Shown: positions 34,563 through 47,131 of the stretch, one piece after another
Position numbering within the stretch: position 1 is the first letter of the stretch
Layout: every line of letters begins with the position of its first letter
DNA from: Galeruca laticollis
Lineage: Eukaryota > Arthropoda > Insecta > Coleoptera > Chrysomelidae
Reading direction: 5' to 3'
NCBI GenBank assembly: GCA_963921935.1
Contig: OY998180.1
Location: 196,209,044-196,273,043 of the forward strand
Length of the DNA: 64,000 nt
Translations under genes and position numbers: made by a program
Notes under the pieces: model-generated
The model's input: the letters and a program-made list of their open reading frames with translations, nothing else
The model's database searches: none
Told to the model about the DNA's origin: nothing

Positions 34563-35180
34563 ACAGTGTGAGTCTCTAACTTGGAAGAAATTCAGTAAAT
34601 CAAAGACAGTTTTCTGGACTGGTCAATTAGTATTTCAGATAGCGCTCTTTTTGATGTAAGGACAAAATTTTAAATGTGACAATCCTAATTTTTTTATACT
34701 ATTTTGGAAGGATATATCATGTTACACATATGCATACCAAATATCAAATTTTTATTACTTGTCCTTTAAAAAACATTCAACAAATGTCAACTGATTCGAA
34801 AATTTTAAGGAATCCGATTCAACTCAATAAAATGATTCAGGCAATTTAATAATGAATTGTCAAGAGGCATTTATTTATCTTTTTTGTCAAACTGGGTTGA
34901 TGTTGACAATGTCAAACAAGTAAAGACAGTACAAGTAATAAAAATTTGATATTTGTTACACATGTGTAACTTGATAAACCCTTCAAGAATAGTCATAAAA
35001 AATTAAGATATTGCCTTTTGAAAAAATAGTCAATGGCCTCATATCTGCCCTAAACATTTTTTTATATAAAAAAAGCGCAATTCAAAATACTAATCTCGAC
35101 ATGTCTGAGGATATTTCCAACAAAAAAATTGTATTTGATTTATTGAATTTATTTCAGAGACTCTCACATTGTAACTTGAT
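34563..35180. mobile_element. ~615-bp foldback MITE
   Basis: A long imperfect palindrome. The left arm starts CAGTGTGAGTCTCTAA and the right arm ends TTCAGAGACTCTCACATTG. The inner best-matched stretch is CAAATATCAAATTTTTATTA (34738-34757), inverted at 34940-34960. Arms are about 290 bp with many substitutions, so it is old. No coding capacity. Confidence 0.75.
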
Positions 35181-35519
35181 ACAAAAATTTAAAAATAGGG
35201 ATTTATAAGAACTGCGGACAGAAGTGAAAGCTCAAAACAATGTAATAACTGTGTTCTTTCTTAAATTTTTAAATCAATTATAGTCTGATTATATATGTCA
35301 ATATTTTTTATAAAGTTCTAATAGTGAAATTTAATGATAAAAGTTTATAAATCATCATTTTGAAAAAAAATAACAAGACATGTATTTTATTTCTCAGAGT
35401 TTAAGCCAATAATTTGAAGAATTTAATTTTGCTATAAGTAAATTTTTATAGACTTTTCAATTTTGCAGATATCAAATATTGAAAAATAATAATATTAAAA
35501 TTTTCAATGAAGGAAATGG

Positions 35520-36590
35520 AAGAATCGCAACACAAGATTGAAACTGTGAGGAAACACAATAAGCATGGTTAATATATGCACCGACAGAAATTGCAAAACC
35601 GCACGCAAAAGACTAATTTTACGACACCCTCATTAAAATTTGCAAAGAAATGCCAAGGAAAGACGAAATAGGTGACAGTGAGATATCAGAAGAATTTAAA
35701 TTGAATGAGAGGGTAACGTAGTACTTAAATCCAATTTAAGGAACGCAAACCTAAATGAGAAAAATATAGTGAACGAGACCCAGTTAATCGCTTATGCCGA
35801 CGTCCTCACAATCGTCGCTGAAACAAATAAAAGCAGTAAAGAAGCTAGACGCAGAGGCACAAATAATCGTATTACGAATAAATTAAGACAAGACAAAATA
35901 TAAGAGAGTGGAGAAAGAAAAGCAGAACAACAATACTTACTTCAATCAAAAATTAAGACTCTGGAATTGTATGTGTGTGTGAAGTTTCAACTATTTAGTA
36001 TCATCAATAGGAAAAATAAGATAAAATAATGAATATTAAATTTTTTTCACAAATATAAAACTTTCAAAATCTAAATCGATCAGCAAAAAAACAAGGATAC
36101 AAATCTATAAGACTTTGGTCAGACCAGTCATTACTTATGCACTAGAAATAACAAATATAAACAAAAAAGAAGAAGATCTAAAAATGCTAGAAAGGAAAAT
36201 ATTGGGAACAATATTTGGACCAAACATAAAATATGGAAAAAGAAGATTGAAAAGAAACATAGGAGTAGAAAAGGAAACAGGTGGAGAAAATATAGTCCGG
36301 TATATAAAATAAAGGAGACTAGAATGGATGGGACACATTAGAAAAGAGCACCACAGAAATCTTAAAGGGAATGACAACTTGGGTTCCATTAAAGACGAAA
36401 ACAAGAGGAAGACCACGAAGCAGATGGTGGGATCAGAGACTGGAAAACAAAATGCAGAGACAGAAGAAAATAGAAGACTATAATAAATTGAGGCCAGAAC
36501 AGATAAATGATAATAGTCGCACTGTTATATGGATTATAGGATTAACTGTAGCTCTAGTGGGCTAGCCATAATCCCCTGGGATTGAACGGT
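35520..36590 (+). pseudogene. RTE/BovB-like LINE remnant
   Basis: Plus-strand pieces occur in order. An endonuclease block (LIYAPTEIAKPHAKD at 35571, then IKICKEMPRKDEI) comes first. An RT catalytic block degraded to AYADVLTIVAETNK (about 35788) follows. After a gap, the tail at 36100-36330 carries YKTLVRPVITYALE, LERKILGTIFGP and RRLEWMGHIRKE. The D of the YADD box is changed and stops are frequent. Large internal parts of the roughly 1,000-aa protein are missing. Same general type as the fragment at 3870-4595. Confidence 0.7.
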
Positions 36591-36739
36591 GATAATGATG
36601 AAATTTTTCGAATCAAATATCAATAACCATGTTGGAAATATTCGACAATAAATGCTTTTATCATTTATTTTTCTACACAAATGTATATCGAGTACTCACT
36701 ATTGTACTCTGCACAGTGATTTTACAATTAATCAATTCA

Positions 36740-37600
36740 AATAATGACTAATAATAAGAATAATAAACTTTATTACTTATAGAAATTACATTCATAGCAA
36801 GGGTTTGGTTGACAGTGGATGAATAATTTTGTATTGATAGTTACAACTTTGAACTATATAAAACAAGGAAAATAAACATGAAAATAAAGTAACAAGTATC
36901 AAAATTTATATTCAAAATATAAAAAATAATAAAAAAACAGTACAATTAATGAACGTATGGAACTAACAAAATTATTTTTATTTATTGGACTGATCCGAAA
37001 TAAAATTAAAGAGCTCGAAAACTATTATTCGTTAAACGAATGCTCGAAGCTTTACGATATTCCATATGTAACCAACAATACATTTTGCATCATTAACATT
37101 AAGATTATTTAGAATTTCTATAACAGATTCAATATTTCTGAGTGGTTCATAATTAAGTGGTCTCTCATAGAGGTGTATATGGGATACTCAAAAAGCATAT
37201 GGTAGATAGTTTCTGGTTTGTCCAAGTTACACATCGTAACGTAACTGCGAAATAGCGCGGGAATCTGCATAGACATTTTCTAGATTAAATAAGAATTGGG
37301 TAACGAACAGCTAGAAAGAGATCTATATAATGTAACAAATGAGCTGTTTTATTTTAGAGAAATGTAGCTTTTGATACTACTGTGAGAGCAACGACTTTTT
37401 ATTATTTGTTAATTTAACAGCGCTAATATTATCCTAAATGTCAGAAGCGTCAATAAAATCAAAATACGACTTTACTTGCTTTGTCCAATTAAATGTCTCA
37501 TCACATACAGGCAATAATTTCAATTGCCGCTTGAAACATAACTTGGGATATCTAATAATGACTATCGAAAACACAGTTAAAACAATGCACAGTATACTCA
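36740..37600 (-). pseudogene. LINE C-terminal fragment with zinc-knuckle block
   Basis: The minus strand encodes CNLDKPETIYHMLFEYPIYT (about 37180-37240), the 'C..C...ET..HLLF.CP.Y' block at the end of Jockey/I-type reverse transcriptases; the second cysteine is lost. Upstream, at about 37430-37540, LKLLPVCDETFNW and KSYFDFIDASD may belong to the same protein. The AT-rich end at 36740-36780 could be the 3' tail. Highly decayed. Confidence 0.5.
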
Positions 37601-37924
37601 AAATAAACTTATGAAGTGGTCAACATAACTTCTCTTACTGCTATTACAACATGTCGGTAACGTGAAGTCATAAGTTTTTACTCACCCAAAAACTCAATAT
37701 AAGAGAATATACAATGTATTAGAATATCTACTGTATAGCATAGCAAGCGCAATACCTCACGAGCACTTCAATAAAAAAATACTTCTGATAAATGAAGCTA
37801 AACTAGGCCATATAGGCAGTCCGGTATTAAAAGTTAAAAAAATTGCTGGCTGCTCGGAAAAGTAAATAATTTGAATAAAAATCCCAATTATGATGATCCA
37901 CAATACATCTTTAGCTAAATATTA
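37601..37924. other. Unassigned sequence
   Basis: No recognised feature. Confidence 0.35.
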
Positions 37925-38535
37925 CTAAAAATAGGTAGATCTTGAAATGTTATTCACAACTACTTAAAACTGCAAAAAATGTATTTATTGTAGGATAAGC
38001 AAAATTAACACTGAATATTTTTTTTTCACTAAATGGCAGATATTTTCAGGTAATCTGTGCTGAAAATATATATAATTGAAAAAATTTACTAGTTTCTTCC
38101 TCTTCAGTGCAAATCTTCTCGAACATTTGTTAAATTTTATGCTCTAAAATACTTCAAACAAATTTTATCAGTAGGTAGATCGTAAAATGTTATTTATAGT
38201 TAAAGTAACTCTAGAAAGTATATTCATAACAAACATTATTAAAACACACTAAATCTTTCACCTCAGAGAAAATGCTTAATATAAATAGTGTTGATGATAT
38301 ATAATCATTTCTTGTTTATTGTACACATGTTCCTATGTTAATTGTATACATCTACAATCAAATTTTACCCTTAAGTTTTAAAATTTTATTTGTAAATAAA
38401 CTCCAGAAAACATATTTATCACACCACAAACCAAACTCGCACTGAATCGTTTCTCTTTCACTTAATGACCAATATCCACTAAGAAGCTGATTTTCTTATC
38501 TACAATACATATCTTCTCAAACATTTATTTAATGG
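37925..38535. repeat. Degenerate tandem array, three ~190-245-bp units
   Basis: The phrases TAGGTAGATC(T/G)..AAATGTTATT, ATATTTAT.A or GTATATTCATAACA, TTTCACTAAATG / TTCACTTAATG, ATCTTCTC(G/A)AACATTT and CAAATTTTA recur in the same order at about 37930, 38172 and 38360. Divergence is high; copy boundaries are approximate. Confidence 0.5.
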
Positions 38536-40080
38536 TAATTAAACTTAATGATACTGCACATACAACATTGCTTGCGATTCTTCTAATTGCTTGTTCCTAA
38601 ATAACTATACATATTTATCTATATTTATTTGTTTTACAGTTTTGAGCACTGATCTTACTGATCTAGATTAGTAAGTGTAGACCATTATATGAAGTTATAT
38701 ATACACCAACTTCATCCTTAAGTTATATACACTGGTGTCTGTATGAAGATTTCTTTATAAATTAAAACAACAAATTTTATATATTATAGTTCTTTCTAGA
38801 GTTGACTGAAGGTGTGCACGCACAACGGTATTTTTTTAAATATATTTTAATAATCTGTTATTTTGAGTTTACTTTATTTTTAATATTGGACTGGCATAGT
38901 TTTCTGTCTAAATATATGATGGCCCTTTTGACGCGCGTTTATTTACAGTTTTAGACTTGTAAACACGAGTCGATGAAAAAATCGAAGTCTAATATTCTGG
39001 CTTTGTCCATTCTAAGCTTCAGCGGACGATCGGTAAGTACTAGAGCTTAAGTATAAACGGATTCGGAATCAGCATAGTCTAAATAAACCTCTCCCACTGA
39101 GAAAAAATATTCAGTTTTTATATATACATTATACTGAAATTACTGTTTAGTGGATGAACGGACCTTTTGGTGGTTTTAGATAGAAAACCACGTATATTAT
39201 ATTAAACAGCTGTTCAAAAAAATCCATCTGCGCAGTGCTGCTCTTCCTAGACAACAATAGGAACTACGTATATTAGCTGCTTCCGAGATTTAGCGTGAAG
39301 ACCTTGTACATCAAAACATATCGTGGGTGTTCCACCAAATGCAGTGAGACAAGTGTGTTATCTTAACAATTAAAAATCCTGTTTTAATCTGGTATTCCAG
39401 TATTGTGAAGTGTAAAACTAGGCTATGAAAAGTGAAAACCATGTAACAACAAATGCACATAACCGTGAAAACCCCTTATGATAGATATATGTGGTTTTAT
39501 AATTTACCTAACAGCTGTAATAGCACTACTAACACTTGATTTACGGGTATTTCATGTGACTGAAATATTCGTAAATGACACGTTAAATATGTTGTTCACT
39601 CTCTGAGCAAATAAACTAAGAATCTAGCCTTGTTATACCAGATTACTGCACCAAATATTCTTATTACACCTACAGTATAATAAACTATAGGGTGTTGTAA
39701 TATTTAATTGTTAACAAAGATTTCTTATGAGGTTTTGCCAAAGTTACATGTAATGTAACTTTTGTAAGACATAAACTACGTAAAAAACAATTCAAAGTGT
39801 TGATGAAAGTTGTTTTTTTGGCAAATGGAATATCTTCCGAAGCCATTGTAACACACACACAAAGTTGTTTTTTTATAGAACTCATTGAAAATCTATGTAT
39901 ATACATCAGACTCTGATATTAAATTCAAGTTCTTCTAAAATAAAATTGTATAGTGCTGGAGTAAAATAGTAAGGCTGGAGTAAAATAGTAAGGTCTTAAG
40001 TCTTCTTTTTTTAATATTCTAAAAACTCAAGCATAGCTTAATTCAGTTATTGCTGATAAACGTCTGGTACTTAACTGAGG
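38536..40080. other. Unassigned sequence
   Basis: No coding match. A 22-bp direct repeat (GGAGTAAAATAGTAAGG) occurs twice at 39959-39995. Confidence 0.4.
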
Positions 40081-40081
40081 C

Positions 40082-40312
40082 TCATTGGCACACATCATCC
40101 TCCTTATTCACTGTAATTATTTTTGAACATCCGAGATCTCGTTTTGGACGAAATTTACCAGTTTCTGATAATTGATAAATATTTTTAAAAGTCCTGTAAT
40201 GAGGTTGTCGTTTGCTAGAATATAATTGTAGATGCCCTTGAGCAGCAGCACGCCCTGTATAATTTGTGCATAAGCGCAAACCATATCCCGCGTATTTCTG
40301 AATTTGAAACAT
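40082..40312 (-). pseudogene. HTH (DUF4817-like) fragment of a transposon protein
   Basis: The minus-strand frame contains SSKRQPHYRTFKNIYQLSET and GKFRPKRDLG, which fit the 'NRR.PH..TF....QRL.ETG.F.P...GR' block of insect helix-turn-helix DUF4817-type proteins, the same N-terminal domain type as in the transposase at 1983-3056. Nothing catalytic follows. About 76 residues, isolated. Confidence 0.5.
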
Positions 40313-40421
40313 TATTGTGATGTGGCATTTTCACAAAAATCTCTATTAGTAATCTTACGCTTTTCAATAGTACTTTTCATCATATCACAAGAGGTAGTTT
40401 AAAAGTTTCATACTGCAATAA

Positions 40422-40640
40422 TGGCTACGAAAAAAATATAATATCCACAAACAAATCCATTCTTAAAACAAATTATTGATGATTCTGTACTTGTTGATAA
40501 TTCAGTTCAAATGCATAATTGTGAACAATTAAAAATGTGATTAAAGTGTCGTGGGCGTTCTCAAAAAGGCAATATAAGTGATCTAGTTCAGAGTTTAGCT
40601 GTGAATACAAACTATTATCTAAATAAAATTAGATAAATAA
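40422..40640 (+). pseudogene. SAP-domain-like fragment
   Basis: The plus strand reads HNCEQLKM, a stop (TGA), then LKCRGRSQKGNISDLVQSLA. This resembles the SAP-type motif 'EQLK.WLKCRG.S.KG.K.DLV.RV' found in several insect transposon proteins, the stop taking the place of the usual Trp (TGG to TGA). Short and isolated. Confidence 0.45.
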
Positions 40641-42440
40641 TTATCGAATCCTAATTAACCATGATACTTTATTGTTAGCACATGTAGAAACTCTAAAATT
40701 AACATCTATATTGATAATAACTATTTATTATTAATAATATTAGAAGGTTTCTGATGTTATAAAGGTATTACATTTTTAATCATAGGAATACGCGTATATA
40801 TTACTACTACATATTGCAAGCAAGATATAAGAAATTTTATAAAAAATATATAATATTATGTAGTGGCTCTAAATTATTTAACCCGTGTTTCACCCTTACA
40901 TACTCCAGAACACCTTTCATTTATGTCGTCTATTCATAACTATTGTTTTTCACAAGATATAACACAATTAAGAAAATAAGAGTATACACGATTAATACAT
41001 ATTATTTGTTGAGTTTAACTATTTGTACGCTCATCTCATTAATATTAAATTTTATTTCGAAAAACTTGTTTAAACATATAATGTGTTGTTTTTATTTTAT
41101 TGAAGCTTGTTATTATGAGTAAAAACCATCTAAGTTACATAGCCCTATAGTATGAAAAACACGTATAACAAGAAAACCGTTAAAACCACGTATATCAAGA
41201 AAGTTAAGAAGATGTATGGTCATAAATAAAGTACCAACAACAAGGAAGATAAAACTCTGCAAAAAATCAGTGTTTTGTGTCTCCTGTAAAATTTATATTT
41301 TGTGCCATACGAGGTTTTCATACTAGGCCATTGGTATATGGGTGAAATGAAACTCTTTGGTATAATATGAAAATATATTAATATAAAAAATATTTATAAC
41401 CCTTTATAAGGCACTATCCTTTGGTTCTACAGTGAAAACCCAAATATTGCCTAGAAATCACAACCAGTACAAAGTTAACTTCAAAATCTAAAGTAGAATA
41501 TAAACAATTTTCACAAATAACCAATCTTAAGAGATCACTACAAAATACTTTACAAAAAATACAGGTCAATCTATAGACATGGTCATTGAACAAATAGAGT
41601 GACGTCATAGGTAAAGCATAACATCAAAATTTTTGTATATAACAGTTCACTGGTAAAACTTTTAAAGCAAACAAAATAAAGACACGAGTATTTTTTAAAC
41701 AACAATTTTCACAAACAACATGTACTGGATAAACCTAAACTTTTGGGGACTGAAATAAGCAATGCACTAGTGGCTTTCTTTCAACTTGTTTGTAAATATA
41801 AAATATTATAATAATTGTTCAATAAAAATGTATTCTAAATTAATGTTTATAAAGAAATTATCGTCGATTTTCTAACAAATTATACACTTCACATAATTTT
41901 ATAATAATAGCAAATGAGAGAGGTGTTCGGCAAAGTGTTGTCATATACCCAAAACTGTTTACACTGTCTATAGACAATTAAATTGGCCTGATTAGGATCT
42001 AAATATAAATGAAAAGAAATTAACACATTTAAATTTCGATGATATCGTACATCTTGCAATATACGAGTAATTTGAACATATAGAAGGAAGAACGATACAA
42101 ATAAAAAATTGTCCAGGAAGAGAGTACGGTACATACTAAGAAAGGGTCTAGGAAGGACGAATGATACAAAATAAGAGCCTCTCGGTAGGTGTAAGATGAT
42201 GACTTGTCGTGATAAACTTAATTCTTTTGGAATTATATAAAAAAGTACACCTTTTCTGTCCGATAATTACTTTTATCTTCAAAAATGTGCGTAATTAAGA
42301 ATATATAAAAAGAGTCTAGGAAAGAATATATTTATAATAAGTCCTTTTCAACCAGACAGTAAAAAAGTGTCTAGAATATCCATACAAAAATCCGCTTTTG
42401 GTTAAACATTTGGCTAACCGAAAACGGTTTATTTGCGAAT
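40641..42440. other. Unassigned AT-rich sequence
   Basis: No recognised coding region, repeat ends or tandem structure. Confidence 0.35.
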
Positions 42441-42459
42441 AAATTTCTATTTAAGTGAG

Positions 42460-42610
42460 GGGTTTCGTCTAATCGACAAGTCGAATCCCCCAGCTAAGGG
42501 CGGATTCTCAATAGATCGCAGCGTTGAAACTGCTCTACCAGTTACGTAAGTCGTCTACAGACAATTCTGAGTTCCAACATCGAAATGATTGTGTTAGAGA
42601 TGTTGGAATA
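42460..42610 (-). rRNA. 28S rRNA 3'-end-like fragment (pseudogene)
   Basis: On the minus strand GTAGACGAC, ACGTA, AGAGCAG and CGCTGCGATCTATTGA occur in this order, as in the last 100 nt of eukaryotic 28S rRNA, followed by GCCCTTAGCTGGGGG. The flanks on both sides are ordinary AT-rich DNA, so this is not part of an rDNA unit but a dispersed fragment or the head of a 28S-derived SINE. Identification is from memory of the conserved 3' terminus. Confidence 0.65.
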
Positions 42611-43808
42611 TCTAATGAACAGTAACCCCACCATGCGCAGACGACGAATATAGGACTCCGAGATACCTGCACTCTTAACTGAAAATATCGTCATTTTATT
42701 TTCTTTCATCGTATTGAACCGATCGTATATTTGAGGTGTTAGTGAGCTTATTATTTTATGTGTTTATTTTAAGGGTAACGCGTTTTAATATTTAGTGTTT
42801 GATATAGACAGTATAGTTAATAGTTAAAAGGAGTTTACGATTGTTATAGACTTATAAATTTAGTTATGTACGTATATATTATTATTTATTATTATTGTTT
42901 TGGTTGCATATTTACGATATGAAATATTATTTTATGTTTCCCCACACCCAATCTATGATGCGAGAAAAGTATTGGTTTACCCACAAAAAAGTTGGATTTT
43001 TGAATTTTGTTTTGAGTTATTTTCACGTTTTTCAGCGATTAATACATGCCTATTCTAACAGTCAATGAGATTTCTTCAATTTCTTAAAATCAACCAATTA
43101 ATTAACTATCATTTTAAATGATGGAAAAGCTACCTAAATTTCCCAATAACTGATAAATATGCGCCTTGCTGTTAATCAACTATGCCGTGGATGTCACTGT
43201 CAGATTATTTTTAAGTTTTCCTAATACAACGTCTTTTTAAAATGGAAAGATTTGGCCAAGAATCCCTAGAAAATATTGAAAAAACTGTACAGAGTGTTAC
43301 TCCGAGAAGTACAGTTAATAAATTGTCTGCATTTATGTAGTGTATTTATCTCCCTAAAATACATTCGAGATAATTTTTTAATCGAGAAATACATTACAAA
43401 TTGTATTCAAATTTTAATGTCACGTCAAAAATTCTCAAATCAAGAGAAGTAAAAAAATCACTCGAGCAAGCTCTCGTGATTTTTTCACTCTGATTCTCGA
43501 TTTATTGCCATGACAATAAAACTTTCATACAATCAAACATGTATTTATCGATAAAAACATGATCTCTTATGTATTTACCCCCCAAAAAAATCCTGTGTGT
43601 ATGTCATCGCCGGCCACTATTTCTTGTTAGCACGATACAGCGTCTGGAATGCAAAAAGTCACCAATTTTATTTATGATTGGATATTGTTCAAGATATCTC
43701 ACAGGTGAACCCTATTGATTTTCAGGTCATCAGCGCCAGTACAATGGCCACTATAAAATTAAAATTTTTTTTACAGACAAATTTTCAATCATAATCAATT
43801 CTAAATGA
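42611..43808. other. Unassigned sequence
   Basis: No coding match. A local palindrome lies at about 43440-43500 (GAAGTAAAAAAATCAC... / GTGATTTTTTCACTC). Confidence 0.35.
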
Positions 43809-45068
43809 GTGGTTCACAGCCAGAGTCGTGAAATAATTTATAATGTATATAAATTCATGAAAGAAGAAAAGGTACAAGGTAAACTTAAACTTACCCTAAA
43901 TCGGTTACAAGAAAGAGTAGCGTTAGCCACTGGTGTTGGGCTGAGCACCGCAAGAAGAATAATTAAAGAAGCTGATTTAAGAAAAAGTGGTGAAAAGTTT
44001 AAGTCACCAAGAAAAAATATTATCAAACCATGCACCCCAAGATGAGTTTGAAGAGGAAATTATTAGGAGAATATTTTATTCATATGCAGCTATTCACAAA
44101 CGAAGACCAACGATAAAAGTTGTGTTTGAAGAAGTTAAAAAGGAAGAAGGGATTAATTTTACAGGGAAAATCGATTCATTTCGAAAATTGGTACGAAAAA
44201 TGGGATTCCGTTGAAAAAAAACTGAAGACAACTGAAAGGTCTTAGTCGAAAAATTTGATATCAAATCCAAACGAGTCGAATATTTATGAAAATTGAAAAA
44301 ATATAAAAAAGAAGGGCGGGAGATTTTATACTGCGATGAAACATATATTCATGGTTCACATACTGTACCAATGACATGGGACGATGGAACAAATAATTGT
44401 CTAAAGTCACCTGCGTCCAAAGAACAACGACTCATAATTTTACACGCCGGGGGCGTATCAGGCTTTGTACCCGGAGCTCTAACCATATTTAAATCGTGTC
44501 TTAAAACAGGCGACTATCATGATGAAATGAATCATAATAATTTCAGCAAGTGACTTAAAGAAAAATTCATGGTAAACGTCACAAAGAAATCTGTCCTTGT
44601 GATAGATAATGTTTTGGTCGAACCAATTCCTAATTTTTCATGGTAGAAAGCATCTATGCAAAACTGGTTAAGGGAAAAAAGCATTTTTTTCGAAGAAAAG
44701 GAAGCGAAGGCTGAACTGTATGCAAAAATTCAATTAAACAAGCCAATTCACAAACAATATGCCGTCGATAAAATTTTAGCAGAACGGTACATTCCAGTTC
44801 TACGTTTACCACCATATCATCCTGAGCTTAATCCTATCGAAAAAATATGGGCACTGGTGAAAAATGGGAACAATGGGAAAAAATTTGTGCTCACGTTGAA
44901 AAAGTCGAAAAAGAATATATGCGGAAAGAATATATAATGGACGAAGTGGAAGATTTCGTAATTTCACTACAAGACGACAGTGAATCTGATTCCTTCTTAT
45001 TTTCGGATGAAGACGACCCGGAGAATGAGGAGGAACTGGACGATTTGGGTTGCCAACCATTAATGTAA
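43809..45068 (+). pseudogene. IS630/Tc1-type (DDE_3) transposase pseudogene
   Basis: A DDE transposase of the type common in aphids and beetles. N-terminal HTH: TGVGLSTARRIIKEA. The catalytic domain has REILYCDETYIHGSHT (first Asp), then TWDDGTNNCLKSP, EQRLIILHAGGVSGFVPGAL, DYHDEMNHNNF, SVLVIDN (second Asp) and RLPPYHPELNPIEKIWA (Glu). The acidic tail DFVISLQDDSESDS ends at 45066. Frameshifts occur near 44000 and 44870; in-frame stops sit where Arg (twice, TGA for CGA), Trp (TGA) and a Lys or Gln (TAG) are expected. No terminal repeats found. Dead. Confidence 0.78.
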
Positions 45069-45814
45069 ACTTTCATGTTTGGCTATTTTTACAATATTCT
45101 GGAATTATCCTGTGAATGTATTTTCTTTTTTTACATTAAAATTTTGTGCTAATTAAATTTGTCAAGAAAACCCTATGGCCTCTTAGTATGATTTTTTGTC
45201 AAACCCCATACAAACAGATTTTCAAACTTTTTTTTTCTTTCTCTAAGTAACTATTTATTTTTTATTAAAATTATAACGTGTAATATGTCAACTTTGTTAT
45301 GATTTTTTATTGATCAGGTATATAATTCTTTTTTGTAATAAATTTTGATGACAACAAAGCTTGTTTGTTTTTTACGTCCGTAATAATTATACTGTAAATG
45401 CAGTTAAATAAATGGGCTGAAACGCGCTACCCGTTTTATACTTTCAATTACAACACTGAAGTACCTAGACCCAAGCCAATATTTTTGGGTTTCACTTACA
45501 GCTTACTGTTAGCCGACTTTCCACTATCGCTTTGCGCAGGAATGGTCAAGGTCACTGTTCACGAGATAATCCAATACCTATACCCATATTCGTCTATTGG
45601 AAGAACGTTTCGGATATAGTAAGGATAGATTCCACCGCCGGCAGATAATCTCAAATAGAAATAGGGCTCGTGCGACGACCGAAGCCAAAACTACGATCAC
45701 TTTGTAAAGTCACATTGTTTTGAGCCTTTCGACTCTCGGAACTCCATTTGAGGACAGGGGTGTTTGATCGGTACACAAACATGAACCCTTGCAAAAAACA
45801 ACGTGGTCAAAAGT

Positions 45815-46080
45815 TATGATGGATGGTTATGGAGAGAGCAATGTTGGGAGTAAGACTATCGGAAAGGAAGAGATCATACTCAAATAGAGTTCTCAAGCCA
45901 ATAGACGATAGAAGAAAGAATATGAAGACCATGGTTGGAGTAACCAACAAAAGGTCACCCCCAGATGAGGTGGGAAGATGATATGAAGGAGGCCTACACT
46001 GGAAACATGTTGCACAGAATAGAGATAAATGGAAGGAGTTTAGGTAGGCATATACTCAAAGTTGGACTAATATATAATAC
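45815..46080 (+). pseudogene. LINE C-terminal fragment
   Basis: ERAMLGVRLSERKRSYSNRV followed by NKRSPPDEVGR, HVAQNRDKWKEF and AYTQSWT match the 'QRAMERAMLG...AQDR..W...EAYVQQWT' end of endonuclease/RT LINE proteins. Middle part missing. Confidence 0.7.
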
Positions 46081-46149
46081 TAGAGAAAAGCAGATCATTA
46101 TAAAATATTATTTTCTTTATTTTACTGTAAATGAGCTATAAAAATACCA

Positions 46150-46310
46150 TACGACTGATATGACTTAAATGGAGAATAGATGGAGATAGGTGGATAAAAA
46201 TAACAACAGAATGGAAAAGAAAACCCGGAAGACTGCTCACAAGATGGTATTATGACATTAGGAAGATCGCAGGGAAAAATTGGATGTTAAAAGTGTACTG
46301 TCAGCTGTTT
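46150..46310 (+). pseudogene. Second LINE C-terminal fragment
   Basis: GDRWIKITTEWKRKPGRLLT then RWYYDIRKIAGKNWM, the 'RW...ILEWRP...GRPPTRW.DDIRK.AG..W' block that is missing from the neighbouring fragment. It may be another copy, or the same copy rearranged. Confidence 0.65.
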
Positions 46311-46433
46311 ATGTAGGATATATTTCCCGAACGGGAAATTTTCTTTTGGCTTATTGAAAACAAACTCCTAGTACTTAATTGTCACTAACTACTATTGACG
46401 CTCTTTTGAAATTTTCATCGTCATAGAACTGCT

Positions 46434-47109
46434 ATGACGGAATCGGTAATCATATCTAAATTAAAAGAACGTTTCAGTCGATGCGGAGTTCCAGTGGTAG
46501 CGCGTTCTGATAATGGTCCGCAATTTAGCGCCCAATTTAGAATTTTTGCTCCTCAATTTGATTTTGAGTGTAGATTTTCTCCTTCGGAAGTATTAATGTA
46601 CAGCAAATTAAGGTCTCTCTTGCCAGTTATTCCAGAGTTATTAAATAGACATATTAATAATGAATCAGTTTTTGAAAATGAGAGTAAAGCTAAAGAAAAA
46701 TCTGGTCTGACACCGTACCAGAGCTGATTTGTCTGTAGGAGACAGTGTATGGGTAATTGACTTAAGGTTATATGGCAAAGTGGTTTCAATTTTAAATTAA
46801 GCAAGATCCTATATGATAGAAACAAATTTTGGAAACTATAGAAGAAACCGACACGGCCTTGTTCCAGCGCCTTATCAATTAGAACCTAAATTTACTCCAA
46901 CACTGCCTTTTCTTGACAATGATTGTATTACTTATAAAAGTCAATTATCGTGTGGGGGAGATAGTGATGGGAAAAATTGTGCAGAAAACGGAGAATCGAT
47001 TCGCGAGAAAGAGGAAAATGGAACATTCCTTCGTACAGAAACGGAACCTCCACTTTCCAAAAGTATTCCTAGACTTGCCGCATATTTAAAAGATTACGTA
47101 TTATCATAA
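46434..47109 (+). pseudogene. Ty3/Gypsy-like integrase C-terminal remnant
   Basis: Integrase core block VIISKLKERFSRCGVP then ARSDNGPQFSAQF (the SDNG.QF catalytic Asp), a frame change near 46590, then GDSVWVIDLR, and a tail with NYRRNRHGLVP and RLAAYLKDYVLS, typical of the end of Gypsy-type pol. Gag, protease, RT and RNase H are absent. It runs into a purine tract (AAAGAGGGAGA) and a probable LTR. Truncated and frameshifted. Confidence 0.75.
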
Positions 47110-47131
47110 AAGTTGCCTTTGTAAAGAGGGA

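Noticed and set aside
42460..42610. Part of a working rDNA unit
   Set aside because: Only the terminal ~130 nt resemble 28S, and both flanks are unrelated AT-rich DNA.
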